DNA of 64,000 nucleotides from Acidimicrobiales bacterium (GTDB taxonomy: Bacteria > Actinomycetota > Acidimicrobiia > Acidimicrobiales > Poriferisodalaceae). Shown here piece by piece: positions 8,737-16,868 of the stretch (position 1 is its first letter; each line of letters starts with the position of its first letter). The notes below the pieces were generated by a model. It searched no databases, was not told the origin of the DNA, and saw only the letters and a list, made by a program, of their open reading frames with translations. The position numbers and the translations under genes were made by a program. The stretch covers positions 62,001 through 126,000 of the forward strand of contig VYDH01000033.1 in assembly GCA_009843525.1 (NCBI GenBank), written 5' to 3'.

Positions 8737-9462
8737 TCAGTTCCGTTCCTCTGGGTCGGCAACGTCTTCTTCGGGGTCGGCAACATCGGCCGTGGCGACA
8801 TCGGCCCTACGAGCACCGTCATCTACCAGGCCGTCAGCATCGGCCTCGCTGGCTGCCTCGTCGTTCGGGTCGGCGGCATCGACCTCGGCAGCAATGGCCT
8901 CGCCGGTGTCGTCGATCGCCGCTTCGGCAGCCTCATCGGCTGTCGCGACGATGTCGTCAGCGTCGTCTGGCGCCGACTCGTCAGCCTCGCCGGTGTCGGT
9001 GGTTGCGCGGCTGGCGGCCACGCGGGCGGCGCGGGCGGCTGCAGCAGTCTGCGAACCCGAAGCGGCCAGCCGGGCCTCGCGCATCTCGAGTTCCTCCGGG
9101 CTGAGCTGCGCCACGATCACCGTGATGTGACTGGTCTGCTTGAAGATGCGCGTGGCCCGGCCCCGTGCCCTCGGGCGCCAGCGCTTGAGCACCGGACCCT
9201 CGTCGGCCCAGCACTCGGCCACATACAGCTCGTCGGCGTCGAGCTGCTCGTTGTTGGTGGCATTGGCCACTGCACTCTCAAGCACCTTGGACACCACCTC
9301 GGCGGCGCCGCGCTCGCAGAAGCGCAGGCGGTCGCGGGCGAGCGCCAAGTCTTCGTCGCGGATGAGGTTGAGCACCACCCGCGCCTTCGACGCGGACAGG
9401 CGTGCGTACTTGTGCGTCGCCTTCGCGCCTGCGATGACGTCGAGGTCGATCAACCCGCTCAT
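8737..9462 (-). CDS. rplV: 50S ribosomal protein L22 with long acidic tail
   Basis: The L22 core is residues 15-125 ([16 protein letters not shown] ... [22 protein letters not shown]). Its beta-hairpin forms part of the exit tunnel. After residue 130 the protein runs on for about 110 residues of Ala, Asp, Glu, Thr and Ser, roughly doubling the normal length to 241. The ATG is preceded by AAGG and overlaps the stop of a 22-codon mini-ORF derived from rpsS (next entry). The tail function is unknown. Confidence 0.94.
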   Translation of the reverse strand: MSGLIDLDVIAGAKATHKYARLSASKARVVLNLIRDEDLALARDRLRFCERGAAEVVSKVLESAVANATNNEQLDADELYVAECWADEGPVLKRWRPRARGRATRIFKQTSHITVIVAQLSPEELEMREARLAASGSQTAAAARAARVAASRATTDTGEADESAPDDADDIVATADEAAEAAIDDTGEAIAAEVDAADPNDEAASEADADGLVDDGARRADVATADVADPEEDVADPEERN

Positions 9463-9527
9463 CGCCTGCTGCCTTGCTCTCGTCCGGCGCGAGGCTCGAA
9501 CGTCTGCGTTGTGACGAACCCGCTCAT
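9459..9527 (-). repeat. decayed tandem copy of the rpsS 3' end forming a 22-codon mini-ORF
   Basis: Between rpsS and rplV is a 65-base-period duplication. Aligning 9450-9519 with 9515-9584 without gaps gives 52 identities in 70 bases. On the minus strand it opens an ATG overlapping the rpsS stop (ATGA), reads 22 codons ending [14 protein letters not shown] (compare rps[15 protein letters not shown]), and closes with a TGA overlapping the rplV ATG (ATGA). The context AGGCGATGAGCGGGTT occurs at both starts. It may just be a scar, but it preserves unbroken translational coupling. Confidence 0.75.
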
Positions 9528-9802
9528 CGCCTGCCTCCGCGCTCCTGGCCGGCGTGGAACTTGAACGTCCGCGTCGGGGCGAACTCGCCGAGCTTGTGAC
9601 CCACCATCGACTCGGTCACGTACACCGGCAGGTGCTTGCGCCCATCGTGAACCGCGATGGTGTGACCGATCATCTCGGGGATGATCGTGGAGCGCCGGCT
9701 CCACGTCTTGATGACCTTGCGCTCGCCGCTCTCGTTGAGTTCATCCACCTTCGAGAGCAGGTGGTCGTCGACGAACGGGCCCTTCTTGAGACTGCGCGGC
9801 AT
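9524..9802 (-). CDS. rpsS: 30S ribosomal protein S19
   Basis: A head protein of the 30S next to S13. It has 92 residues and starts [15 protein letters not shown]. The [20 protein letters not shown] and [12 protein letters not shown] motifs are intact. It lies 4 bases after rplB with GGAGGT upstream. Its 3' end has been tandemly duplicated into the following spacer. Confidence 0.98.
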   Translation of the reverse strand: MPRSLKKGPFVDDHLLSKVDELNESGERKVIKTWSRRSTIIPEMIGHTIAVHDGRKHLPVYVTESMVGHKLGEFAPTRTFKFHAGQERGGRR

Positions 9803-9806
9803 CGCT

Positions 9807-10643
9807 CTACCTCCGGGACCCGCGCGTCCGGCGGCGGCGGACGATGAGGTCGTTGGACTTGCGGTTCTTGGAGCGGGTGCGGCCTTCGGGCTTGCCCCAC
9901 GGCGACACCGGGTGACGCCCGCCCGACGACTTGCCCTCACCGCCGCCGAGGGGATGGTCGACTGGGTTCATGGCCACGCCGCGGGTCTGGGGCCGTACGC
10001 CCTTGTAACGGTTCCGGCCGGCCTTGCCGATCTTGATGAGGTCGGCCTCGGCGTTGCCCACCGAGCCGATGGTGGCGCGGCAGTCGATCGGCACCCGGCG
10101 CATCTCGGTGGACGGCAGGCGCAAGGTGGCGTACGCACCCTCCTTGGCCACGAGCTGCACGCTGGCGCCGGCCGAACGGGCCATGCGGCCGCCGGCGCCC
10201 GGCTTGAGCTCCACGTTGTGCACGGTGGTTCCGACCGGCACGTACCGCAGCGGCATGGCGTTGCCGACACGCACCTCCGCCTGGGCTCCGTTGGCGAGCT
10301 TGTCGCCCACCTCCAGCCCTGCCGGCGCCAGGATGTAGCGCTTCTCGCCGTCGTGATAGTGCAGCAACGCGATGCGCGCGTTGCGATTGGGGTCGTACTC
10401 GATGGTGGCGACCGTGGCGGGCACACCGTCCTTGTTGCGCCGGAAGTCGACCACCCGGTAGCGCTGCTTGTGACCGCCGCCACGGTGACGAGAGGTCTTG
10501 CGGCCGTGGTTGTTGCGGCCGCCGGTGGAGTGCTGCTTGGCAATGAGCGAGCGCTCGGGCTTGGTCGCGGTGATGTCGGCAAAATCCGAAACCGTCTGGA
10601 ACCTTCGGCCGGGACTGGTCGGCTTGCGTACTCGAATGCCCAT
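9807..10643 (-). CDS. rplB: 50S ribosomal protein L2
   Basis: L2 binds near the peptidyl-transferase centre and bridges to the 30S. It has 278 residues. The N-terminal [18 protein letters not shown] and C-terminal MNPVDHP ... [15 protein letters not shown] are conserved. One oddity: the near-invariant DHPHGGGEG reads DHPLGGGEG, keeping the first His but replacing the second with Leu (codon CTC). The ATG follows the rplW stop by 10 bases. Confidence 0.97.
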   Translation of the reverse strand: MGIRVRKPTSPGRRFQTVSDFADITATKPERSLIAKQHSTGGRNNHGRKTSRHRGGGHKQRYRVVDFRRNKDGVPATVATIEYDPNRNARIALLHYHDGEKRYILAPAGLEVGDKLANGAQAEVRVGNAMPLRYVPVGTTVHNVELKPGAGGRMARSAGASVQLVAKEGAYATLRLPSTEMRRVPIDCRATIGSVGNAEADLIKIGKAGRNRYKGVRPQTRGVAMNPVDHPLGGGEGKSSGGRHPVSPWGKPEGRTRSKNRKSNDLIVRRRRTRGSRR

Positions 10644-10653
10644 GACGCCCCGC

Positions 10654-10944
10654 CTAGGAATTGAAGATCTGGATCGAGTCGCCCTCGACGAGGGTGACGA
10701 TGGCCCGTTTGGTGTCCGGCCGCTTGCCGACGGTGTTGTTGCGCCGGTTGCGCCGCTTCTTGCCCTTGCGATTCAGCGTGTTGACCTTGGCGACCTTGAC
10801 GTCGAAGATCTCCTCGACCGCTTGGCGGATCTCTGGCTTGCTTGCAGACGGGTGGACGCGGAACACGTAGATGCCCTCTTCGAGGAAGTCATACGACTTC
10901 TCCGAGATGACAGGAGCGATCAGCACATCGCGGGGATCCTTCAC
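10654..10944 (-). CDS. rplW: 50S ribosomal protein L23
   Basis: L23 is the exit-tunnel docking site for trigger factor and SRP. It has 96 residues: [19 protein letters not shown] at the N-terminus, then [18 protein letters not shown] and [13 protein letters not shown]. The GTG start overlaps the rplD stop as GTGA. Confidence 0.97.
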   Translation of the reverse strand: MKDPRDVLIAPVISEKSYDFLEEGIYVFRVHPSASKPEIRQAVEEIFDVKVAKVNTLNRKGKKRRNRRNNTVGKRPDTKRAIVTLVEGDSIQIFNS

Positions 10945-11603
10945 TGGTCATCCCCCTCGCTCGCTGCGCCGTTCGTGGCTGGCCCGGTGCTGGTGGGCAG
11001 CGTGTCGCGGGTGAAGACCAGCCAGTCCGAGCGCAGGATGTCGTAGGCGTTCAGCTCGGCTGCGCTGACCGAGTGCACCGACGGAAGGTTGCGGAAACTG
11101 CGATCGGCCGTCTGGTGTGCCGTGCTGTCGCCCAGAACCAGCAGAACCTGTCCGGAGAGGGACAGGTTCTCGAGCACTGCGATGGCGTCTTTCGTGCGCG
11201 GCTGCGCAAAATTCCACTCGTCAATGACCATGACGCGTTCGCTGCGAGCCCGGTCGCTGAGAGCGGAGCGAAGCGCCAGCCGCACGGTCTTGCGGTTCAC
11301 CTTCTGGCGGTAGTCGCGCGGCTTGGGACCGTGCGCCACGCCGCCGCCGACCCACTGCGGCGACCGGATCGAACCGTGGCGAGCCCGGCCGGTGCCCTTC
11401 TGCCGCCACGGCTTCGCGCCGCCGCCGCGTACCTCGGCACGGGTGAGGGTGCTGTGAGACCCGCTCCGGCGGGCGGCGCGCTGGGCCGTGACGGCCTGGT
11501 GCAGCGCCGCCATGTTCGGCTCGATGCCGAAGATGGCCTCGTCGAGCTCCACGGTGCCGGCAGTGCCGCCGTCGGGGGTGCGAACGTCAAGCGTGAGCGG
11601 CAT
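10941..11603 (-). CDS. rplD: 50S ribosomal protein L4
   Basis: L4 reaches the exit tunnel, and in some bacteria it autoregulates its operon. It has 220 residues. The conserved loop ([33 protein letters not shown]) is at about residues 45-80. The ATG has GAGGT upstream and lies 11 bases after rplC. Confidence 0.97.
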   Translation of the reverse strand: MPLTLDVRTPDGGTAGTVELDEAIFGIEPNMAALHQAVTAQRAARRSGSHSTLTRAEVRGGGAKPWRQKGTGRARHGSIRSPQWVGGGVAHGPKPRDYRQKVNRKTVRLALRSALSDRARSERVMVIDEWNFAQPRTKDAIAVLENLSLSGQVLLVLGDSTAHQTADRSFRNLPSVHSVSAAELNAYDILRSDWLVFTRDTLPTSTGPATNGAASEGDDQ

Positions 11604-11614
11604 CAGAATCGACC

Positions 11615-12289
11615 TCAGACCTCAGCCGATGCTGTGCTGTTTGACGCGCCTTCCGGCGCTTTGACTGCGTTGCGGACGACGACCGTGCCGCCCTTGGGCC
11701 CGGGGACGGAGCCACGCACCAGCAGCAGGCCCCGCTCGGCGTCGGCCTCGACAACAGCGAGGTTGAGCGTGGTGACCTTCTCCCCGCCCATGCGCCCGGC
11801 CATGCGGGTGCCCTTGAACACCCGTGAGGGGGTGGCGCAGGCGCCGATGGCGCCGGGGGCCCGGTGGACCCGGTGCGCGCCATGGCTGGCGCGCTGGCCT
11901 GAGAAGTTGTACCGCTTCATGGTGCCGGCGAAACCCTTGCCCTTGGAGGTGGCTGTCACATCGACAAGCTCTCCGGGACTGAAAAGATCGGCACCCAATT
12001 CGGTGCCGACCGATACTTCGCTCACATCGTCGAGCCGCAGCTCTACGAGCCTCAGGCCAGGGTCGATCCCGGCTCGCTCGTAGTGGCCGTTCGTGGGCTT
12101 GTTGACCTTGCGCGCCTCGCGGTGACCGTAGGTGACCTGCACCGCGGTATAGCCGTCTTGCTCGTTGGTGCGCACCTGGGTGACCCGGCAGTCGTCGACG
12201 CGCAGCACTGTGACCGGGACGACGCGGTTGTCGTCATCCCAGAGCTGTGTCATGCCGACCTTGGTGGCGACAAGCGCCCTGTTGGCCAT
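11615..12289 (-). CDS. rplC: 50S ribosomal protein L3
   Basis: L3 nucleates 50S assembly. It has 224 residues and starts [17 protein letters not shown]. The L3 signature ([18 protein letters not shown] ... [22 protein letters not shown]) is at about residues 105-160. It is the first ribosomal gene after the non-ribosomal insertion, and it has its own leader with a strong hairpin and a candidate promoter rather than following rpsJ as it normally does. The ribosome-binding site is weak (GAGAG). Confidence 0.97.
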   Translation of the reverse strand: MANRALVATKVGMTQLWDDDNRVVPVTVLRVDDCRVTQVRTNEQDGYTAVQVTYGHREARKVNKPTNGHYERAGIDPGLRLVELRLDDVSEVSVGTELGADLFSPGELVDVTATSKGKGFAGTMKRYNFSGQRASHGAHRVHRAPGAIGACATPSRVFKGTRMAGRMGGEKVTTLNLAVVEADAERGLLLVRGSVPGPKGGTVVVRNAVKAPEGASNSTASAEV

Positions 12290-12353
12290 GTGCGCGTCTC
12301 TCTCGTGCTTTCGCCGTGCATCTCGCTGCCCGCCCAGCGGGCCGCCATGCGAA

Positions 12354-12381
12354 CGCTCCGCACGGCTGTGCCGGCGGAGCG
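12354..12381 (-). promoter_or_regulatory. strong hairpin in the rplC leader
   Basis: CGCTCCGC-A-CGGC, loop TGT, GCCG-GCGGAGCG: 12 base pairs interrupted by one bulged base, about 65 bases upstream of the rplC ATG and inside the predicted 5' leader. A smaller TCCGGC/GCCGGA hairpin is at 12436-12450. No T-tract follows. Because S10-operon leaders are a classic site of L4 feedback, this may be a regulatory leader; that is inference. Confidence 0.45.
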
Positions 12382-12489
12382 GTTCTGGAGGTTGTGCCGA
12401 CCGGTTCCGAACACCCGACCCATTGCGGGGAGGCATCCGGCCTTGCCGGACGTCAGTTCGACGCAGGAAGTCCGCGCCGCGAATGAAGC

Positions 12490-12518
12490 AGGCTACCGAT
12501 CCCCCACGACCGCCCCAA
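12490..12518 (-). promoter_or_regulatory. candidate promoter of the rplC operon
   Basis: TTGGGG at 12518-12513, a 17-base spacer, and TAGCCT at 12495-12490 on the minus strand. The -10 box is identical to those before rpsL and tuf in this window. It lies just downstream of the stop of the small membrane-protein gene, giving a leader of about 190 bases before rplC. Confidence 0.5.
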
Positions 12519-12530
12519 CCTTGCGCCCGT

Positions 12531-12989
12531 TCAACCAGAGGGCTGGGGGCGCCCTCGTTGATAGGCCGCGAACAGCATCACTTCGCTCGCCAGGACCAGG
12601 TGGAATGCCGTCGGCAGGTAGGCAGTGAACCACTTCCCTGCAGCGATGCCCTCGTCGCCGAACGCCCCAGCATCGCCGAGGAGTCCGACTGCCAAACGCG
12701 CCGCCATTGCAGCGAAGTACAGGACGCCGAACCAAGCAACTGGTCGTACCCAGCGCCGCCCGAAGAGGTTCCGGCCAGCTCGCATTCGCAGCGTCGCGGT
12801 TGCGATGATCATCAAGATCACCACTTGGGCCGCGAACAGCGCCGGGAACGGCAGGCTGCTGCCCTGCCAGGCGTCTTGGGAGGGCAGGAAGGCCACGTCC
12901 CACCGGCGCTGTACTGCTTGGCCCGCGACGCGGGCCAGGAATGCCAGGCCGAATACAAGGCTTGCCGCAGCAAATCGGATGTCGCTCAC
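12531..12989 (-). CDS. small integral membrane protein, function unknown
   Basis: A 152-residue protein with four hydrophobic segments (about residues 5-23, 45-65, 80-103 and 123-143), each of membrane-spanning length. I do not recognise the family. The GTG start has GGAGGA upstream and overlaps the stop of the enolase-superfamily gene (GTGA), so it is the last gene of that operon. It lies immediately before the rplC promoter. A role with the upstream enzymes is likely from the coupling, but nothing in the sequence names it. Confidence 0.75.
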   Translation of the reverse strand: MSDIRFAAASLVFGLAFLARVAGQAVQRRWDVAFLPSQDAWQGSSLPFPALFAAQVVILMIIATATLRMRAGRNLFGRRWVRPVAWFGVLYFAAMAARLAVGLLGDAGAFGDEGIAAGKWFTAYLPTAFHLVLASEVMLFAAYQRGRPQPSG

Positions 12990-14116
12990 GTGTCCTCCAG
13001 CGGCACCAGGACGGCTGCGGGATCGAGCCGCAGACCAAGCCCGCCGCCGCTGCGATCAGGCACATCGCGTCCGCGCAGCATTCCCCCGTAGCCCCACATG
13101 ATCGTCCGATCGGTGAGATCACGGGCCAGCAGATGCGTCCCGAAGGCGCCCTCGGCCCCCACAACGGCACCCGGGGCGCTCGCGATCACGGCGAGCGCCG
13201 CCCGGGTGAGCAGGCTCGTCTCTCCCACCTGGCATCCGACGATGACGTCAATGCCGGCGCGCGCGGCAGCAGCCACCACGTCCAGCGACCTGACGATCCC
13301 GCCCATCTTCGACACGCGCACGTTCACGATCCACGCCGACGGCTCCGCCAGCGCTTCGAGCTGCCGGGCGAACCGCAAGCTCTCGTCGGCGATGATCTTC
13401 ACCCGGCATTGCTGCGCGACGCGCATGCACCCGTCGACATCACCCGCCTGCAACGGTTCCTCGACGGCGAATGCGATGTCGCCCAGTGCATCCAAGTGCA
13501 CTGCGCACTGCTCGGGCGTCTCCCAGAGGTTGTTCGCATCGAGGCGAACCGTCGCCGGGCTCGACCCCCGGGAAACGAATGGGACCAGCTTGGCGCGGTC
13601 ACGCCGCAGCGAACCCGAGAGCTTCACCTTGAAGTCGGTGAAGCCCCGAACACGAAAGCCGCGCAGCTGCCATCGGTACAGCAGCAGCGGCATGTCGCCC
13701 AAGACAGCGGTATAGGCCACGTCGCGCGGGCCCGCAGCAACACCCAGCAACTGCTCGATATTGCAGCCGCCCGCCTTTCCCAGCAGGTCGAGGGCGGCAA
13801 GCTCCATCGCGCAGAACGCGGCCGGGTTCTCGTCGATGGCGTCGCTATGGGCGTCGATCCAGGAACGCAAGTCGTCCACGCTCCCGACTTCCGCGCAGAA
13901 CGACGCCGCGTGCTGGCTGACGAAGGCGGCGCAACCCCCGACGGTTTCCCCGGTCACGTACAGCCGTGGGCACCCTTCGCCGTAGCCGATCGTGCCGTCG
14001 TCGCCGTGGGCCGCCACGATGAGGTTCTCGGCGTGGCGGCGGCTGGCAGCGGCATGCCGGAAGACGCGCTTGAACGGCACGGGGAAGGTGAACGTCTTCA
14101 GGCGGTGTATCTGCAC
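12986..14116 (-). CDS. enolase-superfamily enzyme (muconate lactonizing/racemase-like)
   Basis: About 376 residues. The superfamily barrel residues are visible: KVK at 163-165 (catalytic lysine on the second strand), metal ligands Asp in RLDANN (~193), Glu in VEEP (~219) and Asp in ADES (~244), and the opposite lysine in VSKMGG (~270). Two lysines place it in the muconate lactonizing enzyme subgroup, whose members include cycloisomerases, o-succinylbenzoate synthases, dipeptide epimerases and N-acylamino acid racemases. The substrate is not deducible. The GTG start has GAGGT 6 bases upstream, 23 bases after the GH3 stop. The GH3 neighbour suggests an acyl-amino-acid or related substrate (inference). 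Confidence 0.85.
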   Translation of the reverse strand: MQIHRLKTFTFPVPFKRVFRHAAASRRHAENLIVAAHGDDGTIGYGEGCPRLYVTGETVGGCAAFVSQHAASFCAEVGSVDDLRSWIDAHSDAIDENPAAFCAMELAALDLLGKAGGCNIEQLLGVAAGPRDVAYTAVLGDMPLLLYRWQLRGFRVRGFTDFKVKLSGSLRRDRAKLVPFVSRGSSPATVRLDANNLWETPEQCAVHLDALGDIAFAVEEPLQAGDVDGCMRVAQQCRVKIIADESLRFARQLEALAEPSAWIVNVRVSKMGGIVRSLDVVAAAARAGIDVIVGCQVGETSLLTRAALAVIASAPGAVVGAEGAFGTHLLARDLTDRTIMWGYGGMLRGRDVPDRSGGGLGLRLDPAAVLVPLEDT

Positions 14117-14139
14117 GCATGCACCTCGGCCAAGCTCGC

Positions 14140-15849
14140 TCAGGCCGGAGCTGCGAAGTCGTCGAAGCGGAACGAGCAATCGGCGCTGTATTGCAGCCGG
14201 AGGTACTTGAACTGAACGTCGCGCTGACCGTCTGCGACGCGCTGGCGCCTGAATTCATCGCCCGTGCCCGCTGCGAGGAACCGGACGCGCAACGCCGCCA
14301 GCCGGCCACTGGCTCGTTTCTGGTCGTACTCGACATTGGTCTGCCGCAGTGCTTCTTCGACACTGCTTGACAGTGCGCCGGCAAGTTCGACCCCCTGTGG
14401 GCCAGCCGGTGTGCTCGCCAGCTCCACACTGAGCGTGTAGCGGGACTCTGCGACGTCGGCCAGCATGATGAAGAACGGTGCCACCGTGCCGAACTCGGCG
14501 ACCGCGGCGGTCACGGCCGACATCACTTGGAACTCGTAGAGCTTCTCGCCCGTAATGCTCGTGACGCCCTTGCCCTTCTGGACGAACGACAGGACCGGTG
14601 TGCGGTCAACGAAGCCCGTCACCCGCACGATGTCGTTCATGTCGTAGCGGTACAGACCGTCGGCCGTGGTCACGATGACGTAGTAGTCGCGGCCGGCCTC
14701 GAGATCGGCAAGCGTGCAGGTCTGCTCGCCACGGTCGGCATCGTCGGCAGCGGCCTCCCACCCATCGCGTTCTGCGAACTCGAAGAGGTTGTCCTGCAGG
14801 GTCGCGACGCAGGAGCCTTCGATGGGATCGATGTTGACGGTGCCGCTGACCTCGCTGGCGAGATAGCCGAGCTCGAATACCGGGCAGTCGAGTGTCAGCA
14901 TCGGCTGGAGACGCTCGATCGCCAAGCCGCAGCTCCCCCCGGTCCACGTCACGACCGCACGCAGGTCGCTCCAGATGTCGGCATAGGTGAGTCGACCTGC
15001 AGCCTCCAGGCGTCGACCGAGCGCCGCCGCTCGCTTCGGGTCTGCGCGGAGTCCGAGCTGGTCGTCGCGCCCAGGCACGTTGCAGCCAGCGGGCAGCCGC
15101 CCGGCGGCCACTGCGTCGAGCACCACGTCGGCCGAGTCATTGAGCACGTCCATCAGCCGGATGAACGTCGAGGGGTTGGCCGTCGCCATCGTGGTCACGG
15201 AGCCGTCAGCCGCGCCCAGCACCGCCATGGCCAAGTAGCGGGCGTCGTAGTCGGCGATGTCCGACACCGGCGCTGGCAGCACGTACCGGCGCCGCAGGAG
15301 CTTGCCCTGGCTCGCGTACAGCAGCCCTGACGCTGAGCCGTACGGCGTGCCTGCTGGCATGGTGCCCTCGTGCGCGGCACCGGTCACCGCGAACACCTTG
15401 CCGCCAAGCGCGGCGGTGCGCCGCGACAGCGTGTAGGCCGCGAGTCGCTGCAAGCGCTGGATGCGGGCGAGGCCGGCCTTGGTGAGCGGGATGTTCTTCG
15501 GCTCGGCGACAGTGCCGCTGGTCTGGTTGTAATAGACCGGCTGCTCGGCAGTGAGGCACCGCTGGCCGGTGGCTTCCTGCCGCTCGATCGCCTCCCTCAA
15601 GTCTTCGTAGGTCTGCACCGGCACGGCACGGCGGTAGTCCTCGAAGCCGGCGATCGAGCCGAAGCGGTGATCAGTGCCGAACACCGAGCCGGCGTTATCG
15701 GAGAGGATGCGCTGCAGCACCTGATCCTGAACTGCCCGCGGATCGGCGCACGCACGCACGAGCCCGCGGTAGGTGCGCCCGCTGGCCGCGGCCAGCCCGG
15801 CCCGAAGCAGTCGATAGCTGAGGCCGTCGGTCGCCGATCTGCCCGTCAC
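14140..15849 (-). CDS. GH3-family acyl-acid-amido synthetase-like protein
   Basis: A 569-residue member of the GH3 family, adenylating enzymes known in plants for conjugating jasmonate or auxin to amino acids; bacterial members are mostly uncharacterised. Visible landmarks: the N-terminal DNAGSVFGTDHRF block (~51-63), the nucleotide-binding loop YNQTSGTVAEPKN (~107-119), GGSCGLAI, and the YRYDMNDIVRVTGF ... KGKGVTSITGEKLYE segment that binds the adenylate. The GTG start overlaps the stop of the desaturase gene (GTGA). The substrate is unknown; the flanking fatty-acid hydroxylase-type and enolase-superfamily genes suggest a lipid or carboxylate-amino acid conjugate. Confidence 0.88.
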   Translation of the reverse strand: MTGRSATDGLSYRLLRAGLAAASGRTYRGLVRACADPRAVQDQVLQRILSDNAGSVFGTDHRFGSIAGFEDYRRAVPVQTYEDLREAIERQEATGQRCLTAEQPVYYNQTSGTVAEPKNIPLTKAGLARIQRLQRLAAYTLSRRTAALGGKVFAVTGAAHEGTMPAGTPYGSASGLLYASQGKLLRRRYVLPAPVSDIADYDARYLAMAVLGAADGSVTTMATANPSTFIRLMDVLNDSADVVLDAVAAGRLPAGCNVPGRDDQLGLRADPKRAAALGRRLEAAGRLTYADIWSDLRAVVTWTGGSCGLAIERLQPMLTLDCPVFELGYLASEVSGTVNIDPIEGSCVATLQDNLFEFAERDGWEAAADDADRGEQTCTLADLEAGRDYYVIVTTADGLYRYDMNDIVRVTGFVDRTPVLSFVQKGKGVTSITGEKLYEFQVMSAVTAAVAEFGTVAPFFIMLADVAESRYTLSVELASTPAGPQGVELAGALSSSVEEALRQTNVEYDQKRASGRLAALRVRFLAAGTGDEFRRQRVADGQRDVQFKYLRLQYSADCSFRFDDFAAPA

Positions 15850-16811
15850 GACGGCGTCGCCGTTCCGGCTGCTCGCTTGTCGAGTCCTCGAATCAAGGGG
15901 GTGCGCATCTGGGCCAGGAAGCCTGCCGGGTAGTCGCGGTTCAGCAGACCGAGCCGCCCGACCGCCGCGTCGGCGGGAAGGTACCGGGTGCCGAACAGCA
16001 CGTCCCAGATGATGAGGTTGTTGCCGAAGTTGTGATCCGACTCCGCCGGCAGTTCCGAGTGATGCCAGCGGTGCAGTTCCGGTCCGCTGATGAGGTAGTT
16101 GAGCCACCCGAGGCGAACATCGCAGTTGGAGTGCTGGTAGAAGCCGTTCAGCGCGTAGAACACGAAATAGGCCGCGAGCACTTCGCTTCCCACGCCCACC
16201 AGCACAAACGGCAACGCGTCGACGCAGAACTGGACCGCTTTCTCCCCTGGGTGGAAGCGGCCGACGTTCAGCCAGTACAGCCGGTGCGGCGAGTGGTGCA
16301 CGGCGTGCCAGCGCCACATGAAGGCCGAGCCATGGAACGCCCGGTGCAGCCAGTAGCGGAAGAAGTCGGCCACGGCCATCATCAACGCCGCTTGCAGCGC
16401 GACGGGCCAGCCGTGCGGCCACAGGCCCCCGAGGGTCAGGTCGCCCTCGCGCAGCCATCCGGCAAATGCCGCCGTCGCTGCCAGCGAGAGCAGCAGCGGC
16501 AGCACCACTTGGACGGCCACCATGAACGCCACATCGGCTCGCACGTCGGCACCCTGGGGGCGCCATTCGGTGCGGCAGGGCAGAGCGATCTCGTGCAGCG
16601 TGACCAGCCCCGCCCCAACGAGCACGGCGACGTATGACGCCGTCACGGCCGCCATCCCCAGCGACCCTGCGATTGCGTAGATGCCGACTCCCAACAGGAT
16701 CACGGCCGGATACGAGACCCGGACGGCCAACCTGCCGGCTGCGGTAGGCCGCTCCGGGTAGTGGCCCAGATGCTCGGCCTCAATTCGCTCGGGCGGATCG
16801 GCGGCCGTCAT
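15846..16811 (-). CDS. fatty acid hydroxylase / sterol desaturase superfamily membrane protein
   Basis: A 321-residue membrane di-iron oxygenase. The histidine clusters expected of the family are present: HRAFH (156-160), WHAVHH (168-173), QHSN (227-230) and HRWHH (247-251), separated by hydrophobic membrane segments at about 30-75, 95-120 and 195-225. Family members hydroxylate or desaturate acyl chains, carotenoids or sterols at the membrane; the substrate here is unknown. It is the gene before GH3 and overlaps it by four bases. The ribosome-binding site is weak. Confidence 0.88.
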   Translation of the reverse strand: MTAADPPERIEAEHLGHYPERPTAAGRLAVRVSYPAVILLGVGIYAIAGSLGMAAVTASYVAVLVGAGLVTLHEIALPCRTEWRPQGADVRADVAFMVAVQVVLPLLLSLAATAAFAGWLREGDLTLGGLWPHGWPVALQAALMMAVADFFRYWLHRAFHGSAFMWRWHAVHHSPHRLYWLNVGRFHPGEKAVQFCVDALPFVLVGVGSEVLAAYFVFYALNGFYQHSNCDVRLGWLNYLISGPELHRWHHSELPAESDHNFGNNLIIWDVLFGTRYLPADAAVGRLGLLNRDYPAGFLAQMRTPLIRGLDKRAAGTATPS

Positions 16812-16868
16812 GAGCCGAGCCTATGTTTCGGTGCGCTGGAGTCCGATGAAACAGCCGAGCGCGAGCGT

